Source: Streptosporangiaceae bacterium
Lineage (GTDB): Bacteria; Actinomycetota; Actinomycetes; Streptosporangiales; Streptosporangiaceae
Length of the DNA stretch: 30,193 nucleotides
Direction: 5' to 3'
Assembly: GCA_030041195.1 (NCBI GenBank)
Contig: JASHOI010000100.1
Coordinates: forward strand, 1-30,193
Shown piece by piece: positions 1 through 8,300 of this stretch (position 1 is its first letter; each line of letters starts with the position of its first letter). The notes below the pieces were generated by a model. The model saw only the letters and a program-made list of their open reading frames with translations, was not told where the DNA came from and ran no database searches. Made by a program: the position numbers and the translations under genes.

Positions 1-66
1 GCGTCCGACGGCACGGCGCGTCCGACGGCACGGCGCGTCCGACGGCACGGCGCGTCCGACGGCACG
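1..66. repeat. 17-bp tandem repeat, about 3.9 copies
   Basis: The window opens with the unit GCGTCCGACGGCACGGC repeated head to tail at 1-17, 18-34 and 35-51. A fourth copy, 52-66, diverges in its last bases. The copies are identical, which points to recent slippage or expansion. The array may continue to the left of the window. It lies upstream of the MarR regulator promoter region and has no open frame I would trust. It could be the end of a repetitive coding region read from outside the window. Confidence 0.9.
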
Positions 67-100
67 CGGATGCCGGCGCGGCGCTCGCCGGGGCGGGAGG

Positions 101-133
101 AATTTATTAGGCTAACGAATTGTAAGACTAACG
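101..133 (+). promoter_or_regulatory. AT-rich promoter/operator candidate for the MarR-ABC operon
   Basis: This is an AT-rich island in very GC-rich DNA, just upstream of the MarR gene. It holds two copies of a CTAACG-type element 16 bp apart (TAGGCTAACG at 108-117 and AAGACTAACG at 124-133). The first is part of a near palindrome, TTAG-G-CTAA. MarR proteins often bind short repeats over their own promoter, so autoregulation is a reasonable inference. I cannot assign -35 and -10 boxes with confidence. Confidence 0.4.
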
Positions 134-165
134 TACCTTGACGCGGGCGGATGGGAGCAGGCACC

Positions 166-675
166 GTGAGTGACGGCCAGGATGAGCAGCGGGCATCCCA
201 GGTGGTGATGATCCTGCTGCGGCTGTTCCGTGCGCTGGAGCGGGTCGACACCGACCTGACCCCACAGCAGTACCGCATCCTGAAGCTCGCGGGTGCCGGG
301 GGCGAGCGGTCCGCGAAGCTGGCGGAGCGGCTGGCAGTAGCCAAGCCGACGCTGACCGCGATCGCGGACGGTCTGGTCGCCGCGGGGTACGCGCGGCGCG
401 AGACCGAGCCCGGTGACCGGCGCGTGGTCCGGCTGTGCCTGACCGACTCCGGCCGCGCCGCGGTCGAGCGCGCTGACGCGGCGTACTGCGGGTGGCTGGA
501 CCAGTTGCTCGCCGAGACCAGCGCACCGGAGGCGGTGCTGCACGCGCTCGACACGCTCAACGAGGCGATGGACGACGTCCGGCGGGCCAGGATTTCCGCC
601 CAGAACGCGGCGCCGCCCCTCACCGTGGCAGCGTCTCCGGCCGGTCGCCGCCGCTCAGGCGCGGGACTGGCATGA
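166..675 (+). CDS. MarR family transcriptional regulator
   Basis: This is a 169-residue winged-helix regulator of the MarR type. The segment from about residue 30 to 110 carries the family pattern: a helix with TPQQYRILKLAG, a recognition-helix region (AKLAERLAVAKPTLTAIADGL), then the wing with RRETEPGDRRVVRLCLTDSG. The GTG at 166 is preferred because GGGAG lies 8 nt upstream; the ATG at 151 would add five residues and has no separate ribosome site. Its stop overlaps the ABC exporter start (ATGA at 672-675), so the two are translationally coupled. MarR repressors next to exporters usually sense a compound pumped by the exporter. That role is inferred here; the ligand is unknown. Confidence 0.88.
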   Translation: MSDGQDEQRASQVVMILLRLFRALERVDTDLTPQQYRILKLAGAGGERSAKLAERLAVAKPTLTAIADGLVAAGYARRETEPGDRRVVRLCLTDSGRAAVERADAAYCGWLDQLLAETSAPEAVLHALDTLNEAMDDVRRARISAQNAAPPLTVAASPAGRRRSGAGLA

Positions 676-3600
676 GGGTGCTGGCGCGCGGAAGGGCCGG
701 AAAGGCGGGCGGGGCGCCGGAGGGCAGCGGCTTCGGTAAGGCCTGGATGAAGCGGCTCGCCCGGTACTGCTGGCGGTACCCCGGCGCGGTGACGCTGGCG
801 CTGGGCGGCTCGCTGCTGGCCACCGTGGTGACCGCCGCGATCCCGCTGATCCAGCGGGACATCGTGGACAACGTGATCTTCGCGCACCGCCAGCCGATCT
901 GGCCCGGCGCGACCCTGCTCATCATCGCCGCGCTGCTGAACTTCGGCGGCGTGTACGTGCGCCGGTATCTCGGCGGCCGGGTGTCCCTGGACGTGCAGCA
1001 TGACCTGCGCACCGAGCTGTTCGGCTCGCTGACCCGGCTGGACGGCGCGCGCCAGGACCAGCTGCACACCGGCCAGATCGTGAGCCGCTCGATCTCCGAC
1101 CTGAACATGGTGCAGAGCCTGCTCAGCATGGTGCCGATGCTGCTCGGCAACGCGGTGCTGTTCGTGCTGTCCATCGTGATCATGGCGTTCCTCTCCCCCA
1201 CGCTGACGCTGATCGCGCTCGCGGTCGGCCCGGCGCTGTGGATCATCTCGCTCGCATCCCGGCGGCGGCTGTTCCCGGCCAGCTGGGACGCGCAGCAGCA
1301 GGCGGCGAACGTGGCGGGCGTGGTCGAGGGCGCGGTCACCGGGGTCCGCGTGGTCAAGGGCTTCGGGCAGGAGGAGCAGGAGGTCGAGCGCGTCGAGCAT
1401 GCCAGCGGGTTCCTCTACGCCTCCCGGGTGCGTGCGGTCAGGCTGATGGCGAAGTTCAACCCGGCGCTGGCCGCGGTCCCGGCGTTCGGTCAGGTCGGGG
1501 TGCTCGCTCTGGGCGGCTGGCTGGCGATCAAGGGCGAGATCTCGATCGGCACGTTCTTCGCGTTCTCCGCCTACCTGGCCCAGATGGTTAGCCCGGTCCG
1601 GGCGCTGACCAGCCTGATCACGATCGGCCAGGAGGCCAGGGCGAGCGTGATCCGGGTCTACGAGGTGATCGACTCCCGGCCGGTGATCACCGAGAAGCCG
1701 GACGCGATCGTGCTGCAGCCCGGCAAGCACGACGTCCAGCTCGACGACGTCACGTTCGGTTACCTGCCGTCCCAGCCGGTGCTGCGCGGGCTGTCGCTCC
1801 AGGTCCGGCACGGCGAGACCGTCGCGGTCGTCGGCACCTCCGGCTCGGGCAAGTCCACGATCTCGCTGCTGCTGCCACGGTTCTACGACGTGCAGGGTGG
1901 CGCGGTGCGGGTCGGCGGGTACGACGTCCGCGACCTGACCCTGGACTCGCTGCGGGCCTCGATCGGGCTGGTGATGGAGGAGAGCTTCCTGTTCTCCGAC
2001 TCCGTGCGGGCCAACATCGCCTATGGCCGGCCGCGGGCGACCGAGGCGCAGGTCGTCGCTGCGGCCCAGGCGGCCGAGGCCGACGAGTTCATCCGGGGAC
2101 TGCCGGACGGCTACGACACCGTCATCGGCGAGCAGGGCCTGACGCTGTCCGGCGGGCAGCGGCAGCGCGTGGCGCTGGCCCGGGCGCTGATCACCGACCC
2201 CGCGATCCTCGTGCTCGACGACGCGACGTCGGCGATCGACGCCAGGGTCGAGGCGCAGATCCACGAGACGCTGCGCCGGGTGATGGCCGGGCGGACCACG
2301 CTGCTGATCGCCCACCGGCGGTCCACGCTGCAGCTCGCCGACCGGATCGCGGTCCTGGACGAGGGACGGCTGGCCGATTGCGGGACGCACGAGGAGCTGA
2401 TGGCCCGGTGCCCGCTGTACCGGCTGCTGCTCGCGGGGCCCGGCGACGACGCCGAAGGCGTCGACGCCGGGGAGCTCGAGTGCTACTCCGACGACGCCGA
2501 GCGCCGCGCCGCCGACCACGCGGCGGCCGGTCAGGCAGGCGGCTCCGGGCCGGCCGCGGGCATCACCCCGGAGCTGTGGCCCGCGGCACCGGCCGGGACC
2601 GGGGACAGTTCTGGAGCGGTCGCCGGGACCGCGGGAGCTGCGGGTTCGGGGGCGGCCGGTATTCCCGGCGGCGCGCCGCGCGGCGGCATGCGCATCGGGT
2701 ACGGGGCACGCGGCAGGGGCAGCCTGCGCAGCGGCGGCGGCGCGGCCGTGACCAGCATGATGGCCGACATCCCGCCCACCCCCGAACTGCTGGCCAAGGT
2801 GGCGGCGCTGCCGCCGGCGACCGACGAGCCGAACGTCAACCAGTCCTGGGCCCGCGCCGGTGACCCGCACTTCACGCTGCGCAGGCTGCTGAAGCCGTTC
2901 GCGATCGCGCTGACCGCGGGCCTGATCCTGGACGGCCTGGACGCGCTGGCCAGCATCGCCATGCCGCTGCTGGTCCGGAACGGGATCGACAACGGCGTGC
3001 TGGCCAAGGCCTTCCACGCGATCATCGTGGTCGCGCTGGCCGCGCTGGCGATCGTCGCCGCCGACTGGGTGGTCAACGCGGTGCAGACCGTGGTCGTCGG
3101 CAAGAACGGCGAGCGGCTGCTGTACTCGCTGCGGGTGAAGATCTTCTCGCAGCTGCAGCGGCTCGGGCTCGACTACTACGAGCACGAGCTGACCGGCCGG
3201 ATCATGACGCGGATGACCACCGACGTGGACGCGTTGTCCTCGTTCCTGCAGACCGGTCTGATCACCATGGTCAACTCCGGCCTGTCCTTCTTCGGCGTGC
3301 TGATCGCGCTGCTGATCATCAACCTCAAGCTCGGCCTCACGCTGCTGACGATCCTCCCGGTGCTGGTCGCGGCCACCGTGCTGTTCCGGGCGAAGTCCTC
3401 GCGGGCCTACCGAGAGGCGCGGGAGCGGGTCAGCGTCGTCAACGCGGACCTGCAGGAGAACGTGGCCGGCCTGCGGGTGGCCCAGGCCTACCGGCGCGAG
3501 CAGGTGAACCGGGACAAGTTCGCCGGGCTGAGCGGCGCCTACCTGAAGGCCCGGCTGCGGGCCCAGCGTTACATCGCGCTCTACTTCCCGTTCGTGCAGG

Positions 3601-4601
3601 GCCTGTCGACGATCGGCGGCGCGCTGGTGCTGTTCGTGGCCGCCGGCGAGGTGCACAGCGGTGCGCTCACCGCGGGATCGCTCATCGCCTACCTGCTGTT
3701 TATCGACCTGCTGTTCTCCCCGGTGCAGCAGCTGTCCCAGGTCTTCGACGGCTACCAGCAGGCCAACGTCGGGCTGCAGCGGATCAAGGCGCTGCTGCGC
3801 ACGCCTACGTCCGTGCCTGCGCCGGAGCACCCGGTGCCGGTCGACCAGCGGCTGCGCGGCCAGATCGACCTGCGGGACGTCTGGTTCCGGTACCAGGGCC
3901 AGCAGCAGGACGCCCTGGCCGGGGTCAGCCTGTCGATCGCGCCGGGCGAGACGGTCGCGCTGGTCGGCCAGACCGGGGCGGGTAAGTCGACGCTGGTCAA
4001 GCTCATCGCGCGGTTCTATGACGTCAGCTCGGGCCGGCTGCTCGTGGACGGCGTCGACGTGCGTGACTACGACCTGGCCGCGTACCGGCACCAGCTCGGC
4101 GTGGTGCCGCAGGAGCCCTACCTGTTCCCGGGAACGGTCCGGGACGCGATCGCCTACGGCAGGCCGGATGCCACCGACGCCGAGGTCGAGGCCGCCGCCC
4201 GCGGCGTGGGGGCGATCGAGATGATCGCCCGGCTGCCGGGAGGCTTCATGCACGAGGTGTCGGAACGGGGGCGGAACCTGTCGGCCGGGCAGCGGCAGCT
4301 GATCGCGCTCGCCCGCGCCTATCTCGTGGACCCGGCGATCCTGCTGCTCGACGAGGCCACCGCCGCGCTGGACCTGGCCGCCGAGGCGGCGGTGAACCGG
4401 GCGACCGAGCAACTGGCGGCGCACCGCACCACGCTGGTGGTCGCGCACCGGCTCACCACGGCATCCCGCGCCGACCGGATCATCGTGATGGACGCGGGCC
4501 GGGTCGCCGAGATTGGGACCCACGAGGATCTGCTGGCGGCCGGTGGCCTTTACGCGGCGATGTGGGCCGCGTTCACCGGCGAGGCCGAACTCGTCGCCTG
4601 A
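672..4601 (+). CDS. Fused heterodimer-type ABC multidrug exporter (TMD-NBD-TMD-NBD)
   Basis: One uninterrupted 1309-residue ORF encodes two complete half-exporters. The first half has a membrane domain (about residues 30-330) and an ATPase domain: Walker A GTSGSGKST near 387-395, signature LSGGQRQR near 491, Walker B ending LVLDDATS near 515. The second half has a membrane domain from about 735 and an ATPase domain: Walker A GQTGAGKST near 1098, signature LSAGQRQL near 1202, Walker B LLLDEATA near 1225. The halves are joined by about 145 residues rich in Gly, Ala and Pro. NBD1 has Asp where the catalytic Glu is expected, so one ATP site is probably degenerate, as in TM287/288-type heterodimers. 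Bacterial relatives are normally two separate genes. The start is fixed by the ATGA overlap with marR; the open frame extends upstream to 492 only by chance. Export of lipophilic compounds is inferred. Confidence 0.92.
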   Translation: MRVLARGRAGKAGGAPEGSGFGKAWMKRLARYCWRYPGAVTLALGGSLLATVVTAAIPLIQRDIVDNVIFAHRQPIWPGATLLIIAALLNFGGVYVRRYLGGRVSLDVQHDLRTELFGSLTRLDGARQDQLHTGQIVSRSISDLNMVQSLLSMVPMLLGNAVLFVLSIVIMAFLSPTLTLIALAVGPALWIISLASRRRLFPASWDAQQQAANVAGVVEGAVTGVRVVKGFGQEEQEVERVEHASGFLYASRVRAVRLMAKFNPALAAVPAFGQVGVLALGGWLAIKGEISIGTFFAFSAYLAQMVSPVRALTSLITIGQEARASVIRVYEVIDSRPVITEKPDAIVLQPGKHDVQLDDVTFGYLPSQPVLRGLSLQVRHGETVAVVGTSGSGKSTISLLLPRFYDVQGGAVRVGGYDVRDLTLDSLRASIGLVMEESFLFSDSVRANIAYGRPRATEAQVVAAAQAAEADEFIRGLPDGYDTVIGEQGLTLSGGQRQRVALARALITDPAILVLDDATSAIDARVEAQIHETLRRVMAGRTTLLIAHRRSTLQLADRIAVLDEGRLADCGTHEELMARCPLYRLLLAGPGDDAEGVDAGELECYSDDAERRAADHAAAGQAGGSGPAAGITPELWPAAPAGTGDSSGAVAGTAGAAGSGAAGIPGGAPRGGMRIGYGARGRGSLRSGGGAAVTSMMADIPPTPELLAKVAALPPATDEPNVNQSWARAGDPHFTLRRLLKPFAIALTAGLILDGLDALASIAMPLLVRNGIDNGVLAKAFHAIIVVALAALAIVAADWVVNAVQTVVVGKNGERLLYSLRVKIFSQLQRLGLDYYEHELTGRIMTRMTTDVDALSSFLQTGLITMVNSGLSFFGVLIALLIINLKLGLTLLTILPVLVAATVLFRAKSSRAYREARERVSVVNADLQENVAGLRVAQAYRREQVNRDKFAGLSGAYLKARLRAQRYIALYFPFVQGLSTIGGALVLFVAAGEVHSGALTAGSLIAYLLFIDLLFSPVQQLSQVFDGYQQANVGLQRIKALLRTPTSVPAPEHPVPVDQRLRGQIDLRDVWFRYQGQQQDALAGVSLSIAPGETVALVGQTGAGKSTLVKLIARFYDVSSGRLLVDGVDVRDYDLAAYRHQLGVVPQEPYLFPGTVRDAIAYGRPDATDAEVEAAARGVGAIEMIARLPGGFMHEVSERGRNLSAGQRQLIALARAYLVDPAILLLDEATAALDLAAEAAVNRATEQLAAHRTTLVVAHRLTTASRADRIIVMDAGRVAEIGTHEDLLAAGGLYAAMWAAFTGEAELVA

Positions 4602-5848
4602 TCCTCGTCGCCGGCAGGCGGCCGCAGATCGCGCGCGCGCATCGTTCGGACGTCGCGTGGGATCAGCGCGAGCGCGGACGCCACCACGATCAGTCCCGCC
4701 GCGCCGTACTGGGTCACCGAGACGCCGATGGCGGCGGCCAGCGGCCCGGCGATCAGCGCGCCGATCGGCATGGCCATGACCGAGCCGAGCAGGTCGTAGG
4801 ACGACACCCGGGCCAGCTTGCCCGGCGGGATGTGCCTGGCCATGGCCACGGTCCACTGCACCATCATGATCTCGATGGTGACGCCGAGGCCGAACGACGC
4901 CAGGCAGACCAGGGGCAGCGGCCAGAGCATCGCCAGCGAGAGCGGCGCGATTGCTATGGCGGCGCCGATGATGACCACGAAGAGCATCGGCCGTCGCGGC
5001 GCGAACCGCAGCGACACGATCCCGCCGGCGATGAGCCCGATCGCGTCCGCGGCGGTGATCTCGCCCCAGGCCGCCGGGCCGCCGAGGTGCGCCCTGGCGA
5101 CCACGGGCCCGAGGATCTGGAACGCGCCGTACCACGCCATCAGGACGACGCCAAACTGCAGTGAGATCGTCCACAGCCAGGTGTGTGAGCGGAACTCAGA
5201 CCAGCCGTCTCGCAGGTCGCGAAGCATGCTGGTCTCCTGGGTCCTGGCGTGACCGGTCACCCGGATGCTGAGCAGCATTGGCACCGAGATCAGCGAGCCC
5301 ACGCCGCAGACGGCCAGCGCCCACCCCGGCCCGAACGCCGCGACGCAGAAGCCCGCGACGACCGCGCCGCCCATCTGCGCCGCGTTCGTCGCCAGCCGGC
5401 TGATCGCGCTGGCCTGCTGCAACAGCCGGGCCGGCACCAGCCTGGGCAGCAGCGCCTGCGAGGCCGGGTAGAAGATCGCCATGCCGGTGCCGGTGAGCGC
5501 CTCGAGCAGCAGCATCTGCCACAGCCGCGGATGGCCGGTCAGCAAGAGGACGCCGAACGTGCCCTCGCCGAGCGCGATCATGACGTTGCCCGCGATGATC
5601 ACCCACTGCGGGGGCAGCCGGTCCGCGACCACGCCGCCGACCAGCGCGAAGACCAGCGACGGCGCGATCTGGGCCGCGAGCACGTAGGAGAGATCGGCCG
5701 TGGAGCCGGTCGCGTCGAGCACCGCGAACGAGACGCCGACCAGCGAGAACGCGAACGCCGCCGGAGCCAGCAGACGGTCTGCGAGCAACAGCACAAAGTC
5801 CCGGTATCCAAACACCGGGAAGCGGCGCACCAGCGCGCGCGCAAGCAT
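4550..5848 (-). CDS. MFS transporter, 12-TM exporter of the enterobactin-exporter-like (MFS_3) type
   Basis: This is a 432-residue polytopic membrane protein with about 12 hydrophobic segments and a charged C-terminal tail. The N-terminal half has the family layout: an opening FGYRDFVLLL stretch, then the loop GGVVADRLPPQWV that corresponds to the MFS A-motif (G-x3-D-R-x-R/G). Length fits 12-TM drug or siderophore exporters. The ATG at 5848 has GGAAG six bases upstream. It converges on the ABC exporter and the two coding regions overlap by 52 bp at their 3' ends. GACTAAC and AGCTAAC elements upstream resemble those before marR. The substrate is unknown. Confidence 0.87.
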   Translation of the reverse strand: MLARALVRRFPVFGYRDFVLLLADRLLAPAAFAFSLVGVSFAVLDATGSTADLSYVLAAQIAPSLVFALVGGVVADRLPPQWVIIAGNVMIALGEGTFGVLLLTGHPRLWQMLLLEALTGTGMAIFYPASQALLPRLVPARLLQQASAISRLATNAAQMGGAVVAGFCVAAFGPGWALAVCGVGSLISVPMLLSIRVTGHARTQETSMLRDLRDGWSEFRSHTWLWTISLQFGVVLMAWYGAFQILGPVVARAHLGGPAAWGEITAADAIGLIAGGIVSLRFAPRRPMLFVVIIGAAIAIAPLSLAMLWPLPLVCLASFGLGVTIEIMMVQWTVAMARHIPPGKLARVSSYDLLGSVMAMPIGALIAGPLAAAIGVSVTQYGAAGLIVVASALALIPRDVRTMRARDLRPPAGDEDQATSSASPVNAAHIAA

Positions 5849-5900
5849 GACTAACTTCCGATCTTGACTCGGTGCCGGCCGGGATTCGAATGTTAGCTAC
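5849..5900 (-). promoter_or_regulatory. Upstream region of the MFS gene with CTAAC inverted elements
   Basis: Directly before the MFS start, GACTAAC lies on the plus strand at 5849-5855 and AGCTAAC on the minus strand at 5893-5899, forming a widely spaced inverted pair. The first overlaps the MFS ribosome site. The same core occurs twice upstream of the MarR gene. A shared MarR-type operator is possible but rests on a six-base core. The rest of the gap to 6022 shows no gene. Confidence 0.3.
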
Positions 5901-6022
5901 GCTCACGCGTGCCCGGAAACCCATTTTCGGCAGCCAGGCGGCTCTGCCCGGCCCGTGACCTGCAACGTACGCCGGCCCACGGGGAATTCCGTTACCGCGC
6001 AGACGGCTCGGCGGGGCGGTCC

Positions 6023-6748
6023 TCAGATCACCGGCGGAAGCGAGCGGTACCAGACCTCGCCCACGATCTCCCCCAGTTGCCGGATGCGCTCCGGCCGCGG
6101 AGTTGCGGCAGGAAGTCCGATGTGGACGTAGGCCATCTGTTCGGTCATGCAGCCAAGGGCCTCGGCAAGCAGCGCGAAGTCGGCGAGGCCGATCCGCCCT
6201 TGGTCGTGCAGGTGCCGCAGCCACCGCTCGGTCCGGTCGACGAAGTCGGCGCGTGTGCGGAGCCAGAGCTTGCCGAAGCCTTCGTTCCCGCTCACGGCGG
6301 CGGCCTCGCGCATCACCCTGAGTAGATGGCGGTTGCGTGAGTACGCCTGGAAGAACGTCACGTTGACCGCGATCAGGGCGTCGCGCTCGTCACTCGCCGG
6401 CAGGCGGCGATTCGAGGACGACGCGAGCTCGCGCAGGGCCGGCTCCAGGGCCGCCACGAAAATTTCATCGAGACTGGTGAAGTGCCGGTAGAAGTTGCCC
6501 TGCGCCGTGCCGGCGCGATGGACGATGTCGGAGATCCGGGTCTTGGTGTAGCCGTACTCCCGGAAACACTCGGTCGCGGCCTGGACAAGCTTCTCGCGCA
6601 TCGCCTGCCCGCGGCGGTTCGGGCGGCGGGCCGTGGCCCGGCCTGCGGTTGATGCGCGGAGCGCTGCGAGTTCGCTCGCCGTACCGGTTAGTGACTCGTC
6701 TGACGCATTATCATCTGCTGATCCGACTGCCTGCCGGGCGGATGTCAT
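6023..6748 (-). CDS. TetR family transcriptional regulator
   Basis: This is a 241-residue TetR-type repressor. After a long polar N-terminal extension of about 45 residues comes the DNA-binding domain: MREKLVQAATECFREYGY at about 50-67, then the helix-turn-helix TRISDIVHRAGTAQGNFYRHF at about 70-90, closely matching the family consensus. The remainder is the helical ligand-binding domain. The ATG at 6748 has GGAG seven bases upstream. It lies 49 bp behind the ATP-grasp gene on the same strand, so it is probably the last gene of the P450 operon, though TATACC in the gap could give it its own promoter. It is the best local candidate for the factor binding the inverted repeats at 10423-10432 and 15041-15052. 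It might instead govern the MFS gene downstream. Confidence 0.9.
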   Translation of the reverse strand: MTSARQAVGSADDNASDESLTGTASELAALRASTAGRATARRPNRRGQAMREKLVQAATECFREYGYTKTRISDIVHRAGTAQGNFYRHFTSLDEIFVAALEPALRELASSSNRRLPASDERDALIAVNVTFFQAYSRNRHLLRVMREAAAVSGNEGFGKLWLRTRADFVDRTERWLRHLHDQGRIGLADFALLAEALGCMTEQMAYVHIGLPAATPRPERIRQLGEIVGEVWYRSLPPVI

Positions 6749-6797
6749 GGCGTTTCTCCTTGCTCACGGGCGCTTCCCGGTGCCGCAATGGTATAGG

Positions 6798-8300
6798 TCA
6801 TAGTGACGACCGTGACACAAACGGTGCCAGGGGATGGTCCGCGTCGGGCACCCCGGCGCCTGGTGAGATGCCGGCGAACTGCAGTAGGGCCATGACGTAC
6901 GGATCAAGACCCCCAGCCCCGGCGGCGGCCGTGGCGTCGCCCTCGTACACGTGGCCGGTGTTGCCGTCGACCGTCACGGTGCGCCCGGCGAGCTTGGCTG
7001 ATGTCCCTGACCCGCAGCCCACCACGCAAGGCAGGCCGATCTCGCGGCAGACGAGCGCCGCGTGTGACGTGCTTCCGCCGAGGTCCGTGACGACGGCCAC
7101 GGAGTCAAACATCGCGGGCACGTCCTCGGGAGCAGTCGTCGGCCGGACAAGGACCACGGGCGTTCCTGCCGAGGCGAGCTCCATTGCCCGGTCCATGTCG
7201 GATATTGCCACACCGGCGGCGATGCCCGGACTGGCGCCGAGCCCTGCCGCGACCGCGCTGGCGCCGGGGTCCACGCCGCGCGTCGCCGCCAGGCTCTCCG
7301 CCTGCTCGCGCGAGACGCGGGCGACCGCGGTGGCGGGATCGATGACACCTTCGCGGGCCAGGTCGACGGCGATGCGGACGGCCGCAGCCGCCGAGCGCTT
7401 CCCGGCGCGTGACTGCAGGACGTAGAGCCGGCCAGAATCGATCGTGAACTCGATGTCGGCCAGGTCCCGCAGATCAGCCTCCACGGTCCTTGCGATCTCG
7501 GCGAGCCGGGAATGGATGCCGGGCATCCGCTCCGCCAGGGTGCTCAACGGCTCAGGCGTCGCCGTGCCCGACACCACGTCGTCGCCCTGCGCGCGCGGCA
7601 GCCATTCGCCGAACAGCCGCGGCTCGCCGGTTGCCGGGTCACGGCTGAACAGCACCCCGGTGCCCGACCGCGGGCCCCGGTTACCGAACACCATCGCCTG
7701 GACCGTAACCGCCGTACCGCCACCCTCGCCGAGCCGGTGGCGGGCCCGGTAGGCCCGTACCCTGTCGTTCTGCCAGGACGCGAACACCGCGCCGATGGCC
7801 GCGCGCAGTTGGTCGTAGGGGTCATCCGGCGGTACCGCGTCCGGGTCGGCCAGAACGATCTCACCGTAACTGCGCCGGAACCGTTCCCAGGTGTCGGCTG
7901 CCCATCTCGAATCGCCGGATTCCGCCGCGAGCGCGTCCCGCAGCAGCGGCGTGATGCCGAGATTCAGGACGGTGTCCATCATCCCCGGCATGCTGTGAGC
8001 CGCGCCGGAGCGGACCGACACGAGCAGCGGGCTCCCCGGTCCGCCGAACCGGCGCCCCGTTTCTTCCTCCAGCTTGGCCAGCCGGTCAAGGACGGCCTCC
8101 CATACTTCGGCTGGAAGCCTGCCGCCGTTGCCGTGGTAGGCGGCGCACAAGGAGGTCGCGAGCACGAAGGCCGGCGGTACCGGGAGGCACAGGCGGCGCA
8201 TCTGGTTCAGGCTGTAGGCCTTGCCCCCGACCAGCTCGCGCCGCAGCGGCTGTGTGCCGTCCAGGGTGAGCACGGCACCTGACCACGACGGTGAGTTCAC
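6798..8300 (-). CDS. PPDK/PEP-synthase-like ATP-grasp plus phosphohistidine protein (no PEP barrel)
   Basis: This 500-residue protein has the N-terminal two-thirds of pyruvate, phosphate dikinase. It shows an ATP-grasp domain with GGKAYSLNQM (about 25-34) and the PPDK hallmark VSVRSGAAHSMPGMMDTVLN (about 95-112), then a swivelling phosphohistidine domain with GGSTSHAALV, the catalytic His being residue 413. The C-terminal PEP/pyruvate TIM barrel is absent, so it should not work as a normal 880-residue PPDK. Mycobacterial proteins annotated PpdK of about 490 residues (as I recall, Rv1127c) have the same shortened form. The GTG at 8300 overlaps the SDR stop (GTGA) with GGAGGG five bases upstream; the open frame further upstream is spurious. 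I infer that it charges His with ATP-derived phosphate for transfer to a partner or small molecule. Confidence 0.88.
   Translation of the reverse strand: MNSPSWSGAVLTLDGTQPLRRELVGGKAYSLNQMRRLCLPVPPAFVLATSLCAAYHGNGGRLPAEVWEAVLDRLAKLEEETGRRFGGPGSPLLVSVRSGAAHSMPGMMDTVLNLGITPLLRDALAAESGDSRWAADTWERFRRSYGEIVLADPDAVPPDDPYDQLRAAIGAVFASWQNDRVRAYRARHRLGEGGGTAVTVQAMVFGNRGPRSGTGVLFSRDPATGEPRLFGEWLPRAQGDDVVSGTATPEPLSTLAERMPGIHSRLAEIARTVEADLRDLADIEFTIDSGRLYVLQSRAGKRSAAAAVRIAVDLAREGVIDPATAVARVSREQAESLAATRGVDPGASAVAAGLGASPGIAAGVAISDMDRAMELASAGTPVVLVRPTTAPEDVPAMFDSVAVVTDLGGSTSHAALVCREIGLPCVVGCGSGTSAKLAGRTVTVDGNTGHVYEGDATAAAGAGGLDPYVMALLQFAGISPGAGVPDADHPLAPFVSRSSL

Noticed and set aside
1..66. CRISPR array
   Set aside because: The units are contiguous 17-mers with no spacers.
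492..671. Upstream extension of the ABC exporter frame inside marR
   Set aside because: The extension reads as an out-of-frame copy of MarR codons; the ATGA junction at 672 gives the proper start.
6798..8300. Functional pyruvate, phosphate dikinase
   Set aside because: The PEP/pyruvate-binding barrel is absent, so only the ATP-grasp and His domains can be claimed.
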